Shown: piece by piece, positions 56,411 through 64,000 of the stretch
Layout: each line of letters opens with the position of its first letter
How positions within the stretch are numbered: the stretch's first letter is position 1
Assembly (NCBI GenBank): GCA_902363625.1
Contig: CABJAS010000007.1
Span: 62,001-126,000, forward strand
Length of the DNA: 64,000 nucleotides
Direction: 5' to 3'
Source: Clostridiaceae bacterium
Lineage (GTDB): Bacteria > Bacillota_I > Bacilli_A > Erysipelotrichales > Coprobacillaceae
Made by a program: the position numbers and the translations under genes
The notes under the pieces: model-generated
Database searches by the model: none
Told to the model about the DNA's origin: nothing
What the model saw: only the letters and a program-made list of their open reading frames with translations

Positions 56411-57160
56411 TTAGTCTTTTTTTATATAATAGTGATAGCGATCTTTTGACTTTGATTTGTATTCAATCGCCTTTGTTGGGCACCCACCAATACAAGCCAT
56501 GCAATGGGTGCAGTTACCTTTCCAGATTGGCTTACCATTTTTTAATTCAATGTTGTTAAGGGGACATCTCTCCACACATTTATTGCAGGATACACATTGC
56601 TTCGAAACTTTAAATCCTTTATCACGAACAAGCAGAGGGTAATAGAGGAAATTAATAGGACCGCTGGACAGCTTGCCTTTAAATGAGGGAGAAATATTGT
56701 TAAAGGGTTCTCCTTTTGCGATTTGCTGTGCTGTATTTTGAATACTTGGCTTTGCTTTTTCTAATATATCCTGACATTCAGAAGCTGTAGGGGTAGGGAA
56801 CATAGCCAAATAATTTTCCGGCATGATGATTTCTGATAGTCCCATAAAATGCCATTTCTTTTCTTTACATATTTTTTTGGCATACCTAATTGCATTGCCG
56901 CTGCTTCCGGCGCAAGTCAGAACAAAGTAGGCGTTTGTTTGATTTTTAAAACACATATCATGAATCCAACGCTCTACAATTCTTGGCATTCGCCATGCAT
57001 AAGTCGGAGTGACAAATACCCATGGCTTATCAGATTCAAAGCAACCTCTTTTATTCGCTTTAAGATATTGATTTATTGAGACCAATTCATCATTGGTTAC
57101 ATCTGCTATTTCTTGAGCCACTAACTGGCTATTCCCGGTTCCGCTAAAATAAAAAATCAT
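56411..57160 (-). CDS. EFR1 family flavodoxin-ferredoxin
   Basis: A 249-residue electron carrier. An N-terminal flavodoxin-like domain (IFYFSGTGNSQLVAQEIA, FMN phosphate loop at residues 2-19; VTPTYAWRMP near 50) is joined to two C-terminal 4Fe-4S motifs (CVSCNKCVERCP and CTHCMACIGGCP, about residues 188-230). EFR1 proteins are presumed to shuttle electrons between flavin and clusters. GGAGAG precedes the ATG. It lies 17 nt after the TetR gene and probably reduces the downstream nitroreductase. Confidence 0.92.
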   Translation of the reverse strand: MIFYFSGTGNSQLVAQEIADVTNDELVSINQYLKANKRGCFESDKPWVFVTPTYAWRMPRIVERWIHDMCFKNQTNAYFVLTCAGSSGNAIRYAKKICKEKKWHFMGLSEIIMPENYLAMFPTPTASECQDILEKAKPSIQNTAQQIAKGEPFNNISPSFKGKLSSGPINFLYYPLLVRDKGFKVSKQCVSCNKCVERCPLNNIELKNGKPIWKGNCTHCMACIGGCPTKAIEYKSKSKDRYHYYIKKD

Positions 57161-57177
57161 CAGTATCTCTCCTTTTC

Positions 57178-57759
57178 TTATATTTCATCTGTAATCCCTT
57201 TTACTATAATTCCAAGATAAACCTTTGCTTCCTCTTTAGGGCATTCTTTCTTATCCAGATATTTCCATTCTAATAAGGTAAGAACCGCATCACTGTATAC
57301 CTTTGCTGCCATCTCTTGGGGAACTTTATAACGATTCTGATTAGGACAGCTTTTAAATGCTTCGACCATGCATGTGGTTAAATAAAAACGGAACTGGTTA
57401 ATTAAATATCGGCTTGATGGATTGTGTTCCAAGATGCCTTGAAGAACTTTTTGATGTTGGTCAAGAAAATCGAAGCAGTTTTCCATCAATGTACAGATGT
57501 AGTTATGGGTGGCAAGGTCTTCAGGTATAGTTTGATCGATCTGTTTTTGAAAGACCATAAAGCAGTAATGCAATAAGTCATTTTTATCATCAAAATAGTT
57601 ATAAAAGGTTGCTCGCGGAAGCATAGCGCCATCACAGAGTTCTTGAATTGTAATTTCTTCAAAGGATTTTGTGGAAAGAAGTGTCAGCATTGCTTTTTGT
57701 AAAGCAGTTAATGTACGCGTAGCACCGATCGTTAATTTTTGATAGGGGTTATATTTCAT
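57178..57759 (-). CDS. TetR/AcrR family regulator of the redox operon
   Basis: A 193-residue TetR protein. The helix-turn-helix reads ITIQELCDGAMLPRATFYNYF (in parts; ATFYNYF is the recognition-helix hallmark), and the C-terminal ligand domain is of the small helical type. AAGGAG precedes the ATG. It heads the EFR1-nitroreductase operon, and an 18-bp imperfect palindrome spans its own -35 and spacer, consistent with autoregulation released by a redox-active or nitro compound. Confidence 0.9.
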   Translation of the reverse strand: MKYNPYQKLTIGATRTLTALQKAMLTLLSTKSFEEITIQELCDGAMLPRATFYNYFDDKNDLLHYCFMVFQKQIDQTIPEDLATHNYICTLMENCFDFLDQHQKVLQGILEHNPSSRYLINQFRFYLTTCMVEAFKSCPNQNRYKVPQEMAAKVYSDAVLTLLEWKYLDKKECPKEEAKVYLGIIVKGITDEI

Positions 57760-57787
57760 CGTTAATATCTCCTTTTATTTCAAAACT

Positions 57788-57816
57788 ATTATATACTATT
57801 GTTTCAATTTAGACAA
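57788..57816 (-). promoter_or_regulatory. Promoter and TetR operator of the redox operon
   Basis: On the minus strand TTGTCT (57811-57816) and TATAAT (57788-57793) are 17 bp apart. The imperfect palindrome TTGTTTCAATTTAGACAA (57799-57816, plus strand) covers the -35 and spacer, 7 of 9 half-site positions matching. Confidence 0.7.
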
Positions 57817-57847
57817 GTGTATAAATCTGACTTATTGTTTATTATTG

Positions 57848-57885
57848 AAATAAAAAAACAAGACATTAAAGTGCTGTCTTGTTTT
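57848..57885 (-). terminator. Terminator after the 145-residue protein gene
   Basis: A ten-pair stem (57855-57864 with 57876-57885) and A/T flanks; on the minus strand it runs into TTTTTTTA. Confidence 0.8.
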
Positions 57886-57889
57886 AGCG

Positions 57890-58327
57890 TCAAAATGGAT
57901 AGAGTTCAGATAACTGTTTAGCGACATAAGCCTGCAAAGAACCATGTGGCTGCAAGTAAAAGTCACGCAGATGAACAGGATCATGGATCACTACTTTTTG
58001 TTGATCTAAACGATCAAATAACTGCTTCAATTCTTCAACGGTAAGATCCGGCTGGAGTTCGAAAAACTGGGTTGTTGTCTGAATATTCAAATTCAAACGA
58101 AAACGGGTACCGGCTGCAATATCAAACACTAGCACTCTTGTTTTACGTACTTCACTCAGCACTTCAATCGTGACCGTTACAACCTGTCCATAAGTAAAAC
58201 ATAATACTTCTTCACTATTGTCTTTGGAGTAGATCTGAATGCGATCTTCACCTAAAACCAGAATACCCCCGTGATCCGGTCTCATTTTATCATCAATGAT
58301 GTAATCATCACTAAATAATATTTTCAT
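57890..58327 (-). CDS. Unknown 145-residue protein, mostly beta
   Basis: I do not recognise a family. The first about 90 residues look like a small beta-barrel (alternating strands such as GILVLGEDRIQIYS, EVLCFTYGQVVTVTIEVL, TRVLVFDIAAG), reminiscent of bacterial PH-like folds. A helical segment (LTVEELKQLFDRL) and a C-terminal tail follow. No signal peptide or membrane helix. GAGGGGG lies 7 nt before the ATG. It follows yjdF on the same strand after 83 nt, so the yjdF riboswitch could also affect it by readthrough. Confidence 0.7.
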   Translation of the reverse strand: MKILFSDDYIIDDKMRPDHGGILVLGEDRIQIYSKDNSEEVLCFTYGQVVTVTIEVLSEVRKTRVLVFDIAAGTRFRLNLNIQTTTQFFELQPDLTVEELKQLFDRLDQQKVVIHDPVHLRDFYLQPHGSLQAYVAKQLSELYPF

Positions 58328-58410
58328 TTACATTCCCCCTCTATTTCATCATAGCAAGAATCTGCTTTTGATAGTATACCTTTCCTAAATAAGAAAAGAA
58401 AAGCTAAGGA

Positions 58411-58827
58411 TTAATGTCCTTTATGCTTTTCCTTTCTTTTTTGTTTTCTCAGCTGATATAACTGATCTTTTTGTAATTCTTTCATCTGTTTAGATACCTG
58501 TTTTCTTAGCTGCTGTGTTTTTTCATACTCAGCTTTCAGGATCTGCTGTGCTTTTGTTGCTGGAGTGGGTTGATTCATGAGCTTGCTGACGAGCCGCTGT
58601 CTCCTCTTAGGGTTGATTTTGACCGTCTGAGTGATATTGTTGGAAGCATGCTCAATGAAATGAAAATGATGGAAAGATTTTAAAAGCATCTGATAAATCT
58701 GTGGGTCAGTTGGTTCTTTTCCAAACCGAATCTTGCAGATTTGATGCATTCCATCAAAACGGATTTCATAGATACCAATCCAAAAAGGATTATCAAAAAA
58801 GACAGTTAATTGCGATTGAACAGACAT
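58411..58827 (-). CDS. yjdF: YjdF family protein (DUF2992)
   Basis: A 138-residue protein with the YjdF N-terminal pattern (QLTVFFDNPFWIGIYE at residues 6-21, then ICKIRFGKEPTDPQIYQMLL) and a long, highly charged helical C-terminus (KQVSKQMKELQKDQLYQLRK and KRKEKHKGH). In Bacillota yjdF genes are preceded by the yjdF riboswitch, which responds to azaaromatic compounds; the protein's own function is unknown. AGGAGG precedes the ATG, and a structured leader fitting that class is present upstream. Confidence 0.9.
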   Translation of the reverse strand: MSVQSQLTVFFDNPFWIGIYEIRFDGMHQICKIRFGKEPTDPQIYQMLLKSFHHFHFIEHASNNITQTVKINPKRRQRLVSKLMNQPTPATKAQQILKAEYEKTQQLRKQVSKQMKELQKDQLYQLRKQKRKEKHKGH

Positions 58828-58835
58828 AATTGTTC

Positions 58836-58932
58836 CTCCTTAAAGTTTATAAATAAGAAGGGACAACCAAGGAGGCAGGTTACTGATAGCTTCGCTATGT
58901 CTGGACTACCAACCAGACTGTGTTTTTATCTT
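58836..58932 (-). promoter_or_regulatory. Candidate yjdF riboswitch
   Basis: The minus-strand leader between promoter and yjdF folds into GTCTGG/CCAGAC and ATAGC/GCTAT hairpins. AGTAACCTGCC and a GGTTGTCCC segment, which could pair locally, lie before the AGGAGG site. Position and gene fit the known yjdF motif; I could not check the consensus, so the class rests partly on context. Confidence 0.7.
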
Positions 58933-58940
58933 ACAATGTT

Positions 58941-58968
58941 ATTATAATAAATATGAAAATTTAATCAA
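58941..58968 (-). promoter_or_regulatory. Promoter of the yjdF leader
   Basis: On the minus strand TTGATT (58963-58968) and TATAAT (58941-58946) are 16 bp apart; transcription would begin just at the edge of the structured leader. Confidence 0.65.
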
Positions 58969-59062
58969 AGTTTTTTTAAGACTTTTATTTTCTAATTTTA
59001 CACATACATTCACATTAATACTTTTTAATAAAAGGTGAATTTTACCGGTAATATACAACAAA

Positions 59063-59088
59063 TTAAAACCGACTTTAACAGCCGGCTT
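59063..59088 (-). terminator. Terminator after the DUF3795 gene
   Basis: On the minus strand AAGCCGGC pairs with GTCGGTTT allowing wobbles and continues into TTTAATTT. Confidence 0.6.
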
Positions 59089-59100
59089 AGTATGTAGTAT

Positions 59101-59367
59101 TTATTTTTGACATTCTTTCCACATCTTGCATTGGCGAATTCTTTTTCCGTCATCTCCTTGCTTTTCATCATAAGCAAAGGCAGTCAACTGATCACATGGG
59201 AAAGCTTCACATTCACCGCAATGTTCGTATCCTTTTTTTTCACAGCATGATTTAATGATACATTCTTCACCCCAAAATGGCTTTTTGATATGAATACATC
59301 CCAAACATCCTACTTCTTCTTTATAATGACATTCATTACATAAAATTCCACATCTTGATTCTATCAT
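59101..59367 (-). CDS. DUF3795 cysteine-rich protein
   Basis: An 88-residue protein with about 13 cysteines in CxxC-like pairs (CGILCNECHYKE, CLGCIHI, CCEKKGYEHCGECEAFPCDQL), matching DUF3795. The spacing suggests zinc or iron-sulfur binding. AGGGAGG lies before the ATG. An AraC-type regulator gene ends upstream on the same strand, 29 nt away, so the two may be co-transcribed. Biochemical role unknown. Confidence 0.85.
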   Translation of the reverse strand: MIESRCGILCNECHYKEEVGCLGCIHIKKPFWGEECIIKSCCEKKGYEHCGECEAFPCDQLTAFAYDEKQGDDGKRIRQCKMWKECQK

Positions 59368-59396
59368 CTTCTTATCCTCCCTGTATTTTATTATAT

Positions 59397-60218
59397 TTAG
59401 AATTTATAAAATTCATTGTAAAAATCGGACAAGTTTTCGATATACTCAGTAGGGGTTGTCTCACATATTTCTTTGAAAACATGATTAAAATGTGCCTGAT
59501 CAAAATAAGAATAATCAAAAGTAAGATCCAGCAGATTTTTATGATTCATATCTTTGATGAGATGATTAATAGTCACAATCTTTGAAAATTTTTTGACACT
59601 CAGACCAATATATTTATTAAAACAGCGGTTAAGCTGACGTTCGCTTATTCCTAATGTATGAGCAATATCAGAGGTGCGTTGTATGATATGCTGGGAATAT
59701 ATATGTTCGATTTGAGCTAAGATAGGAGATTCAATAGGATGTTTTTTTATTTCCTGACATAAGAGTTCATCCATTAAATCGACAAGCTCATCAAAAGTAG
59801 TTATCTTTGATAGCTGTGTATGAATTAGATCGTAGAGATTACGATTCAAATCTTTGAGTTCATATTCCTGATCTACCATTTCCCGAATTGATTTGCCAAA
59901 GACCTGATATAGCCCGCCTGGCAGGAATTCGACAAAGAAACGGCAGGGATAGGTATTGAGATCATTGGCAACACCGACGACTTTTGTGGTAGGTCCCCAT
60001 ACTTTAATTCTCCCTCTGGCAAAGTCAAACACAAAACAACCGCTGACATCCGGTATTAATTGTAATGTAGGTTCATCAGAGACTGGTAATTCATAGTTGG
60101 GAAAAGTAATCGTGTAATGTGCCACTGCTTTTTTAAGCGGAGCGGCTGGTTTAATATATAGATGATGTTTTGTTTTATTGATATATTCACGTGTATAGCT
60201 GTCAACCTGAAACTGCAT
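59397..60218 (-). CDS. AraC family regulator (DUF6597-type N-terminus)
   Basis: About 273 residues. The N-terminal domain (DVSGCFVFDF, VWGPTTKVVGVA, FFVEFLPGGLYQVFGKS) is of the DUF6597 type. The C-terminal double helix-turn-helix is AraC-like (IAHTLGISERQLNRCFNKYIG, then LLDLTFDYSYFDQAHFNHVF in parts, about residues 195-255). I take the ATG at 60218, 8 nt after AAGGAG; the GTG at 60227 overlaps that site. Target unknown; the DUF3795 gene follows. Confidence 0.88.
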   Translation of the reverse strand: MQFQVDSYTREYINKTKHHLYIKPAAPLKKAVAHYTITFPNYELPVSDEPTLQLIPDVSGCFVFDFARGRIKVWGPTTKVVGVANDLNTYPCRFFVEFLPGGLYQVFGKSIREMVDQEYELKDLNRNLYDLIHTQLSKITTFDELVDLMDELLCQEIKKHPIESPILAQIEHIYSQHIIQRTSDIAHTLGISERQLNRCFNKYIGLSVKKFSKIVTINHLIKDMNHKNLLDLTFDYSYFDQAHFNHVFKEICETTPTEYIENLSDFYNEFYKF

Positions 60219-60258
60219 GAAAGTCACTCCTTCTTCTTTCTATTATACTTGATTTGAA

Positions 60259-60286
60259 AATAAAAACCACATCAGAGACTCTAATG
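60259..60286 (-). terminator. Terminator after the zinc-ribbon protein gene
   Basis: On the minus strand CATTAGA and TCTGATG pair around GTC (one wobble) and run into TGGTTTTTATTTT. Confidence 0.7.
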
Positions 60287-60289
60287 CAG

Positions 60290-60619
60290 TTAAATAAAAA
60301 AGTAAGAAATAATACCTGAAAGAAGTGCAATGCCACCGATAATTCTAGCGATTGTTATTGATTTTTGAATACCGGAGCGACGAATCGTTGAAGCTTTAGT
60401 AAAAGGAAAGACAATGAAATCCAGACCTAAGAGGATTAGACTAATCGTTGTTCGATAAGGATGATTCCATAATAAGGCAACTCCAATAGAGATGAGAGCC
60501 ACAACGGCAAAAACAGGCATGCCTTTTCTTTGTTTTTGATAGTATTGCTCAGCTTTTTGCTGACATTCCTGACTGCAATAATCCTTTTGTGTATCTTTAT
60601 TGCAATAGAGACATTTCAT
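60290..60619 (-). CDS. Zinc-ribbon membrane protein, unknown function
   Basis: A 109-residue protein beginning with a four-cysteine zinc ribbon (CLYCNKDTQKDYCSQEC, residues 3-19), then a short linker and about three hydrophobic segments (VFAVVALISIGVALLW near 35-50; SLILLGLDFIVF near 59-70; ARIIGGIALLSGIISYFF near 90-108). GGGAGG lies before the ATG at 60619; upstream in-frame codons to 60706 overlap the terminator of the ROK gene and are not used. Many such small zinc-ribbon proteins accompany membranes or translation, with no specific role known. Confidence 0.75.
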   Translation of the reverse strand: MKCLYCNKDTQKDYCSQECQQKAEQYYQKQRKGMPVFAVVALISIGVALLWNHPYRTTISLILLGLDFIVFPFTKASTIRRSGIQKSITIARIIGGIALLSGIISYFFI

Positions 60620-60678
60620 TTGAATTCCTCCCTTTATTATAACTAATATCTTAATGGTCAAAAGAAATAAAGTCAAAT

Positions 60679-60708
60679 AGAAAAATGTCTGAAATTTCTC
60701 AGACATTT
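60679..60708 (-). terminator. Terminator after the ROK kinase
   Basis: A ten-pair stem (60683-60692 with 60699-60708) runs into TTCTATTT on the minus strand. Confidence 0.8.
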
Positions 60709-60713
60709 ATTGT

Positions 60714-61637
60714 TTAAATAATATGATATAGCTGCATGAAGTTATATAAAGCTCCTAAAAGATTAGAATCGTTATTGAACTTACAGGCTTTGATGACAGG
60801 TTTAGCGAATTGATGTTCATGCTGAGACAACAGGTCAACATATTTTTGCACACCGGTTAAAAAGCTTGGCTGTTCACTGATACCTCCGCCTAGTAAAATA
60901 ATATCCGGATCATAGGTATATTGGAAATTATAGGCTTGCATTGCAATGCTGTAGTACATATCTTCAATTGCTTCGATGCATTGTTCATCCCCGGCGGCTG
61001 CCCATTCGTAAATTTTTTCCCCAGGACATTCTTTAAAGTCTTTACCTTTCATTTTGCCAACACGTATTGATAAAGCTACGGCAGAAGCTTTTAATGCCCA
61101 TAAATTCATGATTAATGGCTTCCCATCTAATAAATCTTGGCGTGTATAATCAACGATTAAGTTTGAAATTTCCCCAGCCACTAAGCGATTTCCACGATGA
61201 ATCTTACGATCTTTAATAATCGCACCGCCGATTCCGCTGCCAAAGACCATTACAATGGCATCCTGAACATCTTTTGCGTGACCAAGCCACACTTCTGCCA
61301 GTCCAGCTGATTTTCCATCATTTTCAACAGCGACTTTTATCCCGTCGCAACGTTTAGAAAGTTCTTCGATGACGCATACTTTATCTAGGCAAGGAACACC
61401 TCCGCCTTTATAAACAATCCCTTTTTCAACGTCAACCGCACCGGGAACAGATAAAGCAATACCGGATAATCCCTCTTCTTTGTTTTCCTTATAGATGTTT
61501 TCAAGAATATCTAAAAATTGATCCTTATCGTGACGATGAACTGTAGGTGTTTTTCCCTTTTTATAGAATTTCCCATTTTCATCAATGATGGCGAACTTAA
61601 TAAATGAGCCACCTACATCTAAAACTAAAAATTTCAT
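60714..61637 (-). CDS. ROK family sugar kinase without the zinc motif
   Basis: A 307-residue ROK kinase. The ATP motif LDVGGSFIKFAI is at residues 5-16, the sugar-binding Glu-Asn-Asp in VAVENDGKSAGLAEVWLG near 108-125 and the second phosphate loop FGSGIGGAI near 137-145. The family's usual zinc-binding Cys cluster after GEI is absent here; the sequence reads VAGEISNLIVDYTRQ. That places it with zinc-free ROK kinases such as the BglK-like group. AGGAG precedes the ATG at 61637. Substrate unknown; a phospho-beta-glucosidase in the same window hints at glucoside phosphorylation without proof. Confidence 0.87.
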   Translation of the reverse strand: MKFLVLDVGGSFIKFAIIDENGKFYKKGKTPTVHRHDKDQFLDILENIYKENKEEGLSGIALSVPGAVDVEKGIVYKGGGVPCLDKVCVIEELSKRCDGIKVAVENDGKSAGLAEVWLGHAKDVQDAIVMVFGSGIGGAIIKDRKIHRGNRLVAGEISNLIVDYTRQDLLDGKPLIMNLWALKASAVALSIRVGKMKGKDFKECPGEKIYEWAAAGDEQCIEAIEDMYYSIAMQAYNFQYTYDPDIILLGGGISEQPSFLTGVQKYVDLLSQHEHQFAKPVIKACKFNNDSNLLGALYNFMQLYHII

Positions 61638-61734
61638 TTGTCTATCTCCTAACATTCAATCATTATGCTACTATCATAGCACTTTTTGAATGAAAATGCT
61701 TTTATAATTTGAATAAATATTTTAAGCAATTTTC

Positions 61735-61763
61735 TTGCAAATATAAAAAGGGTAAGTTAAGAT
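61735..61763 (+). promoter_or_regulatory. Promoter of copA
   Basis: TTGCAA (61735-61740) and TAAGAT (61758-61763) are 17 bp apart; the operator-like sequence overlaps the predicted start just downstream. Confidence 0.65.
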
Positions 61764-61769
61764 ATAACC

Positions 61770-61791
61770 ATACCCCCACTAGGGAGGGATA
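61770..61791 (+). promoter_or_regulatory. CsoR-like copper operator
   Basis: ATACCCCC and GGGAGGGAT face each other around ACTA, a GC-rich inverted repeat in AT-rich DNA. It resembles the ATACCC...GGGTAT boxes of the copper repressor CsoR and overlaps the copA transcription start. No csoR gene is in the window. Confidence 0.65.
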
Positions 61792-61803
61792 GAAAGGAGT
61801 TTT

Positions 61804-64000
61804 ATGAAAGAAAAATATCGTATTACTGGGATGACATGCAGTGCTTGTTCATCTTTTGTTGAAAATAGTGTGAAAAAGATTGATGGGGTAGAGCATGTTG
61901 AAGTGAATCTATTGAGTCAGTCAATGAATGTCGATTATGATGAAACGAAAGTGGATCAAAATAAAATCATCAGTGCAGTGACCAGCGGCGGTTACGGTGC
62001 CGAGCCGGAAGGGAAAAAAGGTCCCGTTCAAAAGACAGAGGTCAAAGATGAGTTAAAAGAAATGAAGCATCGCGTGATTTATTCATTTGTTTTTATGATC
62101 TTATTGATGTATGTATCGATGTCCGTGATGTTTACTTATCCGATTCCATCTTTCTTTGTAGGTCATGAGAATGCCTTGATTTTAGTATTGACACAATTTT
62201 TATTAGTACTGCCGATTGTCTATTTAAATCGTCAATATTTTATCAGAGGATTCCGTTCTTTATTTAAAGGACATCCTAATATGGATACCTTGATAGCCAT
62301 TGGATCAGGAGCATCACTTGTTTACAGTTTGTTTGTTTTTTATGAGATGGCATTTGCTTATGGTCATATGGATATGCATGTGATGAACAATCATTTTGTT
62401 CATGATCTCTATTTTGAATCTGCCGGAATGATTTTAACACTGATTACATTTGGGAAGTATTTGGAAGCACGTTCTAAACGTAAAACAACGGATGCAATCT
62501 CCAAGCTGATTGATCTTAGTCCAAAACAGGCATTAGTTATTAAGGATGGTCAAGAAGTGATGGTACCGGTTGAGGAATTAATGATCGGTGATATTGTTTT
62601 AGTTAAACCGGGACAGAGTATTCCTAGTGATGGGATTGTTGTTGAAGGGTATAGCTATGTCGACGAGTCGATGCTGACTGGTGAGAGTATGCCGGTAGAA
62701 AAGCATGTTGACGATAAAGTGATTGGAGCCACTATGAATAAGCAAGGGGCATTCAAGTTTAAAGTGACAACCACTAATGAAAACTCCACTTTATCAAAGA
62801 TTATTTCATTGGTCGAGGAAGCAAGTAATTCCAAAGCACCGATGGCGAGTTTGGCAGATAAAGTATCTTCTATCTTTGTTCCAACCGTGATGGTGATTGC
62901 GGCAGTTGCTTTTGTTGTTTGGCTGCTAGTTGGAAAAACATTTAGCTTCTCCTTATCTATTGGGATTGCCGTTCTTGTTATTTCTTGTCCGTGTGCCTTA
63001 GGTTTAGCAACACCGGTCGCTATTATGGTCGGAACTGGAAAAGCAGCTGAAAATGGGATTTTGATTCGCAATGCGACAGGATTGGAAAATGCCCATAAAG
63101 TAGATCATATCGTGCTGGATAAGACGGGAACGATCACCGAAGGAAAGCCGAGAGTAAGTGATATTGTATCCGATCAGTTAACTAAAATAGAACTGCTGGC
63201 AATTGTGACCGCTTTAGAAAAAACTTCAGAACACCCATTAGCCTTAGCATTTAAAGAAGAGGGAGAAAAACGAAATGTTACTGTTTTACCGGTGACAGAT
63301 TTTGAAGCTAAAACCGGCTTTGGTATTACGGGTAATATTGAAGGCACTGCCTATTCAATAGGAAATATTCGTTTAATGGAACAATTAGGGATTCATGAAA
63401 ACGCATATACGAAAAGAGCGGAGGCATTGGCAAAATCCGGAAAAACAGTCATGTATGTTGCTAAAGATAGAGAAGTGATCGGAATCACAGCGGTGTTTGA
63501 TCATATTAAAGAAAGCAGTTATCATGCAATTGATGAGCTTCATCGCTTAGGCATCAAGATCACGATGCTGACCGGGGACAACCGTTTGAGTGCCAATGCA
63601 TTAAAAGACCAGCTGCACTTAGATGAAATTATCGCAGAAGCTATGCCGGAGGATAAAGAAAAGAAGATCAGAGAGCTTCAGGCAGAACACCATTTTGTAG
63701 CGATGGTCGGTGATGGAATCAACGATGCGCCGGCATTAAGCAGTGCCGATGTAGGGATTGCGATCGGTGCTGGAAGCGACATTGCTATTGATTCAGCTGA
63801 TGTTATCTTAATGAAAAGTGATTTGAATGATGTTGTAACGACGATTGCTTTATCTAATAAAGTTGTCCGCAATATTAAACAGAATCTGTTTTGGGCATTC
63901 TTTTATAATTGTATTGGTATTCCATTAGCAGCAGGGCTGCTTTATCCGATGTTCCAATTAAAACTGAATCCTATGTTTGGGGCATTGGCAATGAGCTTGT
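61804..64000 (+). CDS. copA: Copper-exporting P1B-type ATPase (partial, runs off the window)
   Basis: 732 codons are visible with no stop, so the C-terminus lies outside. One N-terminal heavy-metal domain has GMTCSACS (residues 9-16). The P-type core shows the actuator TGES (in [12 protein letters not shown]), the copper-specific transmembrane CPC in [11 protein letters not shown] (near 394-404), the phosphorylated Asp of DKTGTITEG (near 438) and the hinge [10 protein letters not shown] (near 637). The single HMA domain and CPC motif fit Cu+ export. AAAGGAG lies before the ATG. A CsoR-like operator overlaps the promoter, so copper induces it. Confidence 0.95.
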   Translation, partial: MKEKYRITGMTCSACSSFVENSVKKIDGVEHVEVNLLSQSMNVDYDETKVDQNKIISAVTSGGYGAEPEGKKGPVQKTEVKDELKEMKHRVIYSFVFMILLMYVSMSVMFTYPIPSFFVGHENALILVLTQFLLVLPIVYLNRQYFIRGFRSLFKGHPNMDTLIAIGSGASLVYSLFVFYEMAFAYGHMDMHVMNNHFVHDLYFESAGMILTLITFGKYLEARSKRKTTDAISKLIDLSPKQALVIKDGQEVMVPVEELMIGDIVLVKPGQSIPSDGIVVEGYSYVDESMLTGESMPVEKHVDDKVIGATMNKQGAFKFKVTTTNENSTLSKIISLVEEASNSKAPMASLADKVSSIFVPTVMVIAAVAFVVWLLVGKTFSFSLSIGIAVLVISCPCALGLATPVAIMVGTGKAAENGILIRNATGLENAHKVDHIVLDKTGTITEGKPRVSDIVSDQLTKIELLAIVTALEKTSEHPLALAFKEEGEKRNVTVLPVTDFEAKTGFGITGNIEGTAYSIGNIRLMEQLGIHENAYTKRAEALAKSGKTVMYVAKDREVIGITAVFDHIKESSYHAIDELHRLGIKITMLTGDNRLSANALKDQLHLDEIIAEAMPEDKEKKIRELQAEHHFVAMVGDGINDAPALSSADVGIAIGAGSDIAIDSADVILMKSDLNDVVTTIALSNKVVRNIKQNLFWAFFYNCIGIPLAAGLLYPMFQLKLNPMFGALAMSL

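Noticed and set aside
62655..63071. 138-codon minus-strand ORF inside copA
   Set aside because: Lies wholly within the P-type ATPase coding sequence on the other strand.

Overview
The window is low-GC DNA with strong AGGAGG-type ribosome binding sites and tight co-directional operons. It reads as a gut-type Bacillota, most likely from the Erysipelotrichia side. Reasons are the glgC/glgD pair, CcpA-type cre sites, a guanine riboswitch on the purine operon, the GGGtGRT/NifU-like pair and EFR1 flavodoxin-ferredoxins. No rRNA, tRNA, CRISPR array, intact insertion sequence or prophage was seen. The taxonomic call is inference from gene content.

Region 1 (1-14.1 kb) is a glycogen and alpha-glucan island. 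It holds an atypical HPr, phosphoglucomutase, branching enzyme (glgB), phosphorylase (glgP), pullulanase, glgC, glgD, glgA and a trailing ATP-grasp ligase. Near-perfect cre sites precede HPr and glgB and sit at the glgC start. Two more lie at a 6-phospho-beta-glucosidase (14.4-15.8 kb) and at a tiny promoter/20-codon ORF/terminator unit (15.9-16.1 kb), so this end looks like a CcpA regulon.

Region 2 (16-31.2 kb) is mixed metabolism and transport: a DUF362 protein behind an 18-bp palindromic operator, a divergent second SAICAR synthetase, an RpiR regulator, an NTF2-like protein, oleate hydratase with a TetR regulator, and a MATE exporter. A six-gene methyltransferase plus nickel/oligopeptide-type ABC importer operon follows. 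The MATE promoter and the promoter facing the importer are divergent, and both have the 19-bp spacer typical of MerR control. A short-chain dehydrogenase with an RpiR-like regulator closes the region.

Region 3 (31.2-34.5 kb) is a gene-poor, AT-rich decay zone. It contains a 39-codon ORF with a good promoter, the doubly deleted tail of an exporter ATPase, a membrane-anchored protein of unknown function, a 12-codon remnant of a GGGtGRT gene, and a frameshifted RelA/SpoT-type synthetase overlapped by a 73-codon partner gene.

Region 4 (34.5-42.8 kb) has the GGGtGRT and NifU-like genes, then a divergent four-gene operon. That operon encodes a 1047-residue secreted, membrane-anchored FG-GAP/propeller protein, an ABC-2 ATPase and permease, and a membrane-anchored C39-like peptidase. 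It is the most plausible little-described system here. A DUF1648-type gene broken at a G6 run follows.

Region 5 (42.9-55.6 kb) is the purine operon fhs-purE-purC-purM-purN-purH-purD-purL-purB behind a guanine riboswitch with a terminator. purF and purK are absent from it.

Region 6 (55.6-64 kb) is mostly on the minus strand: a TetR-EFR1-nitroreductase redox operon, an unknown 145-residue protein, yjdF with a candidate yjdF riboswitch, a DUF3795 protein, an AraC regulator, a zinc-ribbon membrane protein and a ROK kinase. A copper P-type ATPase with a CsoR-like operator runs off the right edge.
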